A stretch of 64,000 nucleotides of DNA from Candidatus Chromulinivoraceae bacterium (GTDB taxonomy: Bacteria; Patescibacteriota; Saccharimonadia; Saccharimonadales; Saccharimonadaceae): positions 1-64,000 of the forward strand of contig DATIJL010000012.1 in assembly GCA_035478595.1 (NCBI GenBank). Direction: 5' to 3'. Made by a program: the position numbers and the translations under genes. How positions within the stretch are numbered: the first letter of the stretch is position 1; every line of letters starts with the position of its first letter. Below are positions 59,211-64,000 of this stretch, in pieces. The notes beneath the pieces were generated by a model. It worked only from the letters and a program-made list of their open reading frames with translations, was not told the DNA's origin and did no database searches.

Positions 59211-60233
59211 ATGTCATTTCGAGCTTGGTTAAGTGTAATAACACTGGTTTTAATTGCGGTTATCATATTTTTCTCCCGACACGAGTTGTTGCGGGCTTGG
59301 GAGCTGCTAGGTAGGGTAAATATTTGGATCCTTCTTTTGCTAATCCCTGGCCAAATATTGGTTTACTATACGGGCGGTGAGATGATGTTTTCGTATCTGA
59401 GGGCGAAAGACTCTATCAAAAAAATATCCGGTCCGGCACTTGCTGGCATGGCATTGGAAATGAACTTTGTGAATCATCTACTACCTAGCGGCGGTGTGAG
59501 CGGCGTATCGTATATGTCATGGCGGTTAGGTAAATATGGGGTTTCGTCAGGTAGGGCAACGATGGCGCAGGTTGTGCGCTATGCGATGGGGTTTGTGGCA
59601 TTTATTATTTTGCTTTTGATCGCGGTGTTTATTGTGACGCTGGACGGTAGTATTAACCGCTGGATTATTTTAATGAGTTCGTTACTTGTGACGCTCATGA
59701 TGGGTGTTTTGTTGGCGGCAGTATATCTTTTAAGTAGCCCTAAGCGTATTGTGAGTTTTTCTAGCTGGACTGTACGAACAATTAACCGGATAGTACGTCG
59801 GGCGACATTCGGCAAGAAAGATCGGGTTCTCAATAAAAAGCAGACTGAAGTGTTTTTTATGGAGATGCATGAAGACTACTTGGCGCTGAAACATGATAAG
59901 GCGATTCTCATAAAACCGTTAGCATGGGGACTGGTATTTACTGCGTTAGACGTCTCGTTATTTTTAATTACATTTTGGGCTTTAGGCGCCCCAGTTAACC
60001 CAGCGCCTATTTTGATCGCCTATGGCGTCGCAACAATTGCTGGCTTCTTTGTAGTTACTCCGGGTGGTGCTGGTGCTTACGAGGCTATCATGGTAGCGTT
60101 TTTGGCGGTTGCTGGTCTCGACAAAGGAACTGCTATTGCGGGTATCGTTTTAACAAGGGTGATTTTGTTATTAGGGACGATCGTGCTGGGCTATCTATTC
60201 TACCAGCGAGCGCTGCTTAAATATGGAAAATGA
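59211..60233 (+). CDS. Lysylphosphatidylglycerol synthase-like flippase domain protein (UPF0104/YbhN)
   Basis: The 340-aa protein has about eight helices and the family signature TPGGAGAYEAIMVAF near the end, as well as NHLLPSGGVSGV in the middle. This is the membrane domain found in MprF and in stand-alone YbhN proteins, linked to lipid or lipid-sugar translocation. No synthase domain is present. ATG 59211 follows TATACT by six bases. Its 3' end overlaps xseA by 11 bases. Confidence 0.88.
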   Translation: MSFRAWLSVITLVLIAVIIFFSRHELLRAWELLGRVNIWILLLLIPGQILVYYTGGEMMFSYLRAKDSIKKISGPALAGMALEMNFVNHLLPSGGVSGVSYMSWRLGKYGVSSGRATMAQVVRYAMGFVAFIILLLIAVFIVTLDGSINRWIILMSSLLVTLMMGVLLAAVYLLSSPKRIVSFSSWTVRTINRIVRRATFGKKDRVLNKKQTEVFFMEMHEDYLALKHDKAILIKPLAWGLVFTALDVSLFLITFWALGAPVNPAPILIAYGVATIAGFFVVTPGGAGAYEAIMVAFLAVAGLDKGTAIAGIVLTRVILLLGTIVLGYLFYQRALLKYGK

Positions 60234-61320
60234 GATTCTCTTAAGCGTCAGTGATTTTATTGCGATTGCAAACCAGACGCTTGAATACGCTTTCCCGACA
60301 GTTGCGGTTGAGGGAGAAGTTGCGAGCTTCAAGGTCAATCAAGGCAAGTATGTCTTTTTTGATCTGAAGGACAAGAGTGGCAGTATTAGCTGCTTTATGA
60401 CTGTATGGCAACTCCGCTTGCCGATTGAAGATGGTATGAAAGTGATCGTCTCGGCGACTCCCAAGCTAACACAGTGGGGAAAGTTTAGTCTAACGGTTCG
60501 CACGGTTAGACCGAGCGGAGAAGGTCACCTAAAAAAGAGTTTTGAGTTGCTAAAAGCTAAGCTGGAAAAAGAGGGATTGTTTGCACAAGAACGCAAGCGA
60601 CAGCTACCTACGATTCCACGGCATATCGCGGTTATCAGTAGTACAGATGCGGCTGGGTATGCTGATTTTATGAAAATCGTGAATGATCGCTGGGGTGGCT
60701 TGAAGATTGACGTTGCTCATGTGCAAGTTCAGGGTCAGGCTGCACCGGATCAGATAATTCGGGCTCTTAAGTATTTTAATGAACAAGAAAACCTACCTGA
60801 AGTTATTGTGATTATTAGAGGAGGCGGAAGCGCAGATGATTTGAGCGCGTTTAACGATGAACTGTTAGTACGCGAGATTGCTTCTAGCCGTGCGCCGACA
60901 CTTGTGGGTGTGGGACACGAGGTTGATGTAAGTCTCGCAGATATGGTGGCTGATGTGCGTGCCGCGACGCCGAGTAATGCTGCACAGATTCTTGTACCAG
61001 ATAGGGACGAGATTGTGAGGAGCGTCCGCGCGCGCATATTTACGTTGTTACCTCGAACGGAACAGGCGATAGACCGGTGGGGCAAAGAAGTGAGAGGCAA
61101 AATAGAAGCTGCACTTGAATCGATCGACCGACGTCATGAACGTTACGAGGAGCGGCTGACTCAGGTGCGACGAGTACTGGTAGAGCTTGATCCACGCAAA
61201 GTCCTTGCTCGCGGTTACGCACTAGTCAGAGGGGATATTGTCGTAGGTGGCATGATAGAAATTGAAAAAAGCGATAAACTGATTACAGCGGAGGTACGAA
61301 ATGTCAGCACAAAAGCCTAG
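60223..61320 (+). CDS. xseA: Exodeoxyribonuclease VII large subunit
   Basis: XseA (365 aa) degrades single-stranded DNA with XseB. An OB-fold (about 10-95) is followed by the catalytic region HIAVISSTDAAGYADFMKI, IIRGGGSADDLSAFNDELLVREIASSRAPTLVGVGHEVD and ATPSNAAQ. The C-terminal coiled coil that binds XseB is short compared with E. coli (456 aa). The start lies within the flippase gene and its end overlaps xseB by 20 bases, showing an operon. Confidence 0.95.
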   Translation: MENEILLSVSDFIAIANQTLEYAFPTVAVEGEVASFKVNQGKYVFFDLKDKSGSISCFMTVWQLRLPIEDGMKVIVSATPKLTQWGKFSLTVRTVRPSGEGHLKKSFELLKAKLEKEGLFAQERKRQLPTIPRHIAVISSTDAAGYADFMKIVNDRWGGLKIDVAHVQVQGQAAPDQIIRALKYFNEQENLPEVIVIIRGGGSADDLSAFNDELLVREIASSRAPTLVGVGHEVDVSLADMVADVRAATPSNAAQILVPDRDEIVRSVRARIFTLLPRTEQAIDRWGKEVRGKIEAALESIDRRHERYEERLTQVRRVLVELDPRKVLARGYALVRGDIVVGGMIEIEKSDKLITAEVRNVSTKA

Positions 61321-61504
61321 TATTGCAGAAAAGACAGCTAAACTTGATGAACTTGTATCGTGGTTCGACAGTGATGAATTTGAATTAGAGCAAGCGCTTG
61401 ATAGGTTTAAAGAAGCTGAGAAATTGGCAACTGAAATTGAACATGACCTTCAGGCCCTAAAAAATGAAGTTACAATCGTCAAAAAGAGATTCGACGAGGT
61501 ATAG
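61301..61504 (+). CDS. xseB: Exodeoxyribonuclease VII small subunit
   Basis: XseB (67 aa) is a two-helix coiled-coil partner of XseA, with KLDELVSWFDSDEFELEQALDRFKEAEKL typical of the family. It overlaps xseA by 20 bases and is followed at once by a methyltransferase gene. Confidence 0.92.
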   Translation: MSAQKPSIAEKTAKLDELVSWFDSDEFELEQALDRFKEAEKLATEIEHDLQALKNEVTIVKKRFDEV

Positions 61505-62026
61505 ATGATGTGGGGCTTTTGGCTATTTGCAGCGATTGTATTACTATTTGGTTTTGTTGTGTTTCGAGGTGCGCCATATGTGCCGAGTCACCGTAAAGAA
61601 GTCGAACGAGCATTCGAAGATCTGTATAAAGTTAGTTCGGATGATCTAGTTGTGGATGTAGGGTCGGGCGATGGTATTATTCTACGGCTAGCTGTGGCAC
61701 GAGGTGCCCGTGCGGTAGGATACGAATTAAACCCTGCGCTCGTGGCTATTGCTCGGTTTTTATCTCGGAAGAACAAAAATGTAGAAGTACATTTGAGCGA
61801 TTTTTGGTTGGTAAAGTTACCACTGCAAACAACTCTTGTCTATGCATTTACAGTTGAACGTGATGTCAGAAAATTGGCTCGAAAGCTACAAGAGGAAGCC
61901 GACAGGTTAGGAACGTCGCTGCATGTTATAACATACGGTAGCTCGTTCCATAGCGTTCAGCCTTTAAAGGAACTCGGCGCACACCACCTCTTTGTCTTTC
62001 ATCCTTTACAACGGAATAAGCCATAA
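61505..62026 (+). CDS. Membrane-anchored class I SAM methyltransferase
   Basis: The 173-aa protein has one N-terminal helix (about 3-20) and a Rossmann methyltransferase core with VVDVGSGDGIILRLAVARGARAVGYELNP. The N-terminal anchor and compact form resemble small FkbM- or lysine-methyltransferase-like proteins; substrate unknown. Start follows the xseB stop directly (ATG 61505 or 61508). Confidence 0.8.
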   Translation: MMWGFWLFAAIVLLFGFVVFRGAPYVPSHRKEVERAFEDLYKVSSDDLVVDVGSGDGIILRLAVARGARAVGYELNPALVAIARFLSRKNKNVEVHLSDFWLVKLPLQTTLVYAFTVERDVRKLARKLQEEADRLGTSLHVITYGSSFHSVQPLKELGAHHLFVFHPLQRNKP

Positions 62027-62039
62027 GTATAATAGCGCC

Positions 62040-62705
62040 ATGAGTATGTATCAACATAAACACGAAGCGGGTGGGATAAGTGGCTCGATGATCGCTATTA
62101 TCGGACTGGCAGTGCTCGTGCTAGCAGCTGGTTCAGCGGCTATCTGGGCGTATGTTAATTACGATCAGCAAAAAACTGACGTTGATAATAAGATCGCCTT
62201 GGCTGTTGCACAAGCAAAAAACGATAAGGCTAACGAGGATGAGGCAAAATTTGCTGAACGTGAGAAAGAACCTAATCGCCAGTTTGTTGGGCCGGACAAC
62301 CTTGGCCGCCTTGTGTTTAATTATCCTAAAACCTGGAGCGCATTCGTTGCAAGCGATGGTTCTGGTTCTTCGGGTACGACATACAACGCCTATCTTAATC
62401 CAATAACAGTACCGCCACTTGGGGAAAAACAACAATTTGCTCTGCGCGTTACGATCGAGCAAAAGGACTATGCTCAAGTAGTTCAGTCTTACCAGGAAAA
62501 GGTAAAGAACGGTAATCTTCATTCAAGTGCAACAACTTCGAACGGTCACAATGGTACGCGTCTTGACGGCCAGTTTACACCAGACATTCGTGGTGCAGTG
62601 GTTATCTATCAAATTCGTGATAAAACCGTAACATTTAGAACGGACGCAGACACCTTTAAGCCTGATTTTGAAAACCTGATCAAGACGATTGATTTTAACC
62701 AATAG
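62040..62705 (+). CDS. Membrane-anchored extracytoplasmic hypothetical protein
   Basis: From ATG 62040 the 221-aa protein has a helix at about 16-36, a short charged linker (about 45-75, AQAKNDKANEDEAKFAEREKE) and a globular outside domain (about 80-221, beta-rich). I recognise no specific family; it has the look of PsbP-like or lipid-binding exported proteins. TATAAT lies exactly six bases before the ATG, so the mRNA is predicted to be leaderless. Confidence 0.7.
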   Translation: MSMYQHKHEAGGISGSMIAIIGLAVLVLAAGSAAIWAYVNYDQQKTDVDNKIALAVAQAKNDKANEDEAKFAEREKEPNRQFVGPDNLGRLVFNYPKTWSAFVASDGSGSSGTTYNAYLNPITVPPLGEKQQFALRVTIEQKDYAQVVQSYQEKVKNGNLHSSATTSNGHNGTRLDGQFTPDIRGAVVIYQIRDKTVTFRTDADTFKPDFENLIKTIDFNQ

Positions 62706-62734
62706 AGGTACTGGCGTGCTACACTAGAGGTAGT

Positions 62735-63478
62735 ATGACAGGGGACGAGGGGTTCTTAAAAGTAAAAGACGGATCGCCAGATAGTAATGGTGATCTGTAT
62801 TTTTTGCTCACCGCCGCGCATGAACTTAAGGCGCCGCTTGCTCTTATCCGTCAACTTTCACTTTCGCTAGAGACGGGGACGATCAGTAGATCCGAGCGGG
62901 AACGGATGTTTCGACAAATTACGTTAACAAGCGAGCGCGCTCTTCGGTTAACGACTGACTTGTCGCGTTCGTCGCGACTCGAAGATAGCTTGTTCGAGTT
63001 AGAACCACTTAATCCGCGTCAGTTGTGTGAAGAAGTCGCGCATGAACTGACGCCGCTTTATAAGGCGAAGAACCGACAGATTCGCGTCGCATCGCGGTAT
63101 CGGCCTATATTGGTTGTAGCAAATCGTGATTTACTACGGAGGATTATGCTAAATTTCGGCGATAACGCGCTTCATTATGCAGAAGGTACGGAGCCGGTTG
63201 AATTAAAAATTAGTTCGCATGAAAGCGGTGGTAAAATCCGCATGGGGGTGCGTGATTATGGTCCCGCTGTTCCGCCAGACATATGGCAGCGTCTGCAGTC
63301 CAATCTGGGGACAAACACGCAAACGCTCCATGCACGTCCACAAGCAAGCGGTCTCGGGTTGTACGTAGCGGGTCAATTTGCTGCTGTAATGCACGGACGA
63401 ATTGGCGCTACTAGACACCGCGATGGTGCTACATTCTATGTGGACTTAGTTGCGTCATCGCAGTTGAGGCTCTTATGA
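62735..63478 (+). CDS. Soluble histidine kinase (HisKA-HATPase only)
   Basis: The 247-aa kinase has a HisKA dimerisation domain with His29 in AAHELKAPL and an HATPase domain with N box LNFGDNALHYAE, G1 GVRDYGPAVP and G2 SGLGLYVAGQF. There is no transmembrane helix and no sensor domain. TGC-TACACT lies nine bases before the ATG. It overlaps the next gene, a receiver protein, by four bases, so the two are a likely phosphorelay pair. Confidence 0.9.
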   Translation: MTGDEGFLKVKDGSPDSNGDLYFLLTAAHELKAPLALIRQLSLSLETGTISRSERERMFRQITLTSERALRLTTDLSRSSRLEDSLFELEPLNPRQLCEEVAHELTPLYKAKNRQIRVASRYRPILVVANRDLLRRIMLNFGDNALHYAEGTEPVELKISSHESGGKIRMGVRDYGPAVPPDIWQRLQSNLGTNTQTLHARPQASGLGLYVAGQFAAVMHGRIGATRHRDGATFYVDLVASSQLRLL

Positions 63479-63849
63479 CGAAAACACCATACATTTTAAT
63501 TGTAGAAGATGATGAATGGATGGCCGAGCACTATCAACGAACACTGGCTGAGGCGGGATTTAGGTCTGAAACAGTATCGAATGCGCTAGCAGCGATAGAC
63601 TCGCTGGATATGACGCTGCCAGATGCTTTGGTTCTTGATTTACTACTTGTAGGACCTAATGCGTTTACTTTGCTACATGAGCTAAAATCACACGATGATC
63701 TTTCTTCAATTCCAGTTATCTTATGTACGACGAGCGCTAGTGAAATTGCTGAAGAGGATGTGAAAGCATATGGTATTTGTGATGTTTTAGATAAGGCGGG
63801 AATGGCGCCACAAGACCTTGTTGTTGCGATAAAGAAGGTGTTGCTATGA
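63475..63849 (+). CDS. Stand-alone receiver-domain protein
   Basis: The 124-aa REC domain has acidic VEDDE (10-14), phosphoacceptor Asp55 in VLDLLLVG, Thr in LCTTSAS and Lys in VLDKAGM. No output domain. It overlaps the kinase gene and recO with ATGA overlaps of four bases, so all three are co-translated. Confidence 0.9.
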   Translation: MTKTPYILIVEDDEWMAEHYQRTLAEAGFRSETVSNALAAIDSLDMTLPDALVLDLLLVGPNAFTLLHELKSHDDLSSIPVILCTTSASEIAEEDVKAYGICDVLDKAGMAPQDLVVAIKKVLL

Positions 63850-64000
63850 CGACGATTCGTACGCAGGCGATCGTGCTGCGTCGTACGAACTATGGTGAGG
63901 CTGATCGAATCTTGCATCTTCTTACTCCTGAGGGAAAACGGAACGTTATGGCGCGTGGAGTGCGCCGTGAGAAAAGCAAGTTGGCCGGTGGTATAGAGTT
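63846..64000 (+). CDS. recO: DNA repair protein RecO, N-terminal part (runs off window)
   Basis: The first 51 residues (TTIRTQAIVLRRTNYGEADRILHLLTPEGKRNVMARGVRR) are the OB-fold start of RecO, which loads RecA with RecF and RecR. The ATG overlaps the preceding stop (ATGA). The frame is open at the window end. Confidence 0.9.
   Translation, partial: MTTIRTQAIVLRRTNYGEADRILHLLTPEGKRNVMARGVRREKSKLAGGIE

Noticed and set aside
3227-63478. UGA recoded as an amino acid (as in Gracilibacteria or Absconditabacteria)
   Set aside because: Conserved genes such as proS, ftsE and the histidine kinase end in TGA at their expected lengths, and no gene body has an in-frame TGA.
1-64000. CRISPR arrays, rRNA genes, prophage
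   Set aside because: No regularly spaced direct repeats, no rRNA sequence and no phage structural genes were seen in the window.

Overview
The window reads as a chromosomal segment of a Candidatus Saccharibacteria (TM7) or related Patescibacteria/CPR genome. The basis is dense, mostly AT-leaning coding sequence; conserved translation and envelope genes (rpsB-tsf, frr-uppS-rseP, proS, greA-lysS, serS, secA, murD, prfB-ftsEX, rpmA, xseAB, recO) mixed with charged, lineage-restricted proteins; no amino-acid or cofactor biosynthesis; and UGA used as an ordinary stop. I could not search databases, so taxonomy and family names rest on recognised motifs.

Layout. 1-717: the end of an IS982-type element that has cut off the 5' part of a HAM1/RdgB NTP pyrophosphatase gene. 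784-3229: RRM protein, tRNA-Ala(GGC), histidine phosphatase, small hydrolase. 3241-8486: copper module (CopB-like ATPase plus CsoR-like repressor with operator), a GC-rich orphan membrane gene, and a divergent MFS pump/MarR pair around a 24-bp inverted repeat. 8558-17473: typA and an alpha-glucoside block (GH37 trehalase, GT4, two GH13 enzymes). 17470-23716: rarA, ddl, SPFH protein, tRNA-Phe, an unusual Fic protein, a SET-SnoaL fusion and a VOC protein. 23800-24708: a complete IS982 element. 24788-33915: rpsB-tsf, then a GC-rich secreted-lipase cassette where pyrH is often found, then frr-uppS-rseP-CPBP and proS. 34012-48055: greA-lysS, hypotheticals, FMN reductase, a PadR-PspC-ABC operon, serS, hpf and secA. 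48258-64000: GC-rich sugar transferase, M16 protease, murD, prfB, ftsEX with a CHAP hydrolase, CtpA protease, L27, Trm11-like methylase, flippase-like protein, xseAB, a soluble histidine kinase/receiver pair, and the start of recO.

Three genome-scale patterns stand out. First, many genes start 6-10 bases after a TATAAT-like -10 hexamer and have no Shine-Dalgarno, so their mRNAs are probably leaderless; at 59195-59204 one palindrome supplies both divergent -10 elements. Second, five GC-rich blocks (about 5867-6460, 15360-15635, 24780-25340, 26950-28876, 48207-48870) sit between AT-leaning genes, usually with their own Shine-Dalgarno and a strong hairpin; they look like single-gene or two-gene acquisitions, possibly from a high-GC actinobacterial host. 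Third, two non-identical IS982 copies in the same orientation bracket 23.5 kb.

Functionally the segment combines core translation and division with uptake-linked metabolism: trehalose and alpha-glucan cleavage to glucose, copper and drug export, and envelope remodelling by FtsEX-CHAP, CtpA, RseP and the sugar transferase. This fits an epibiont feeding on a trehalose-rich actinobacterium, but that link is inference.
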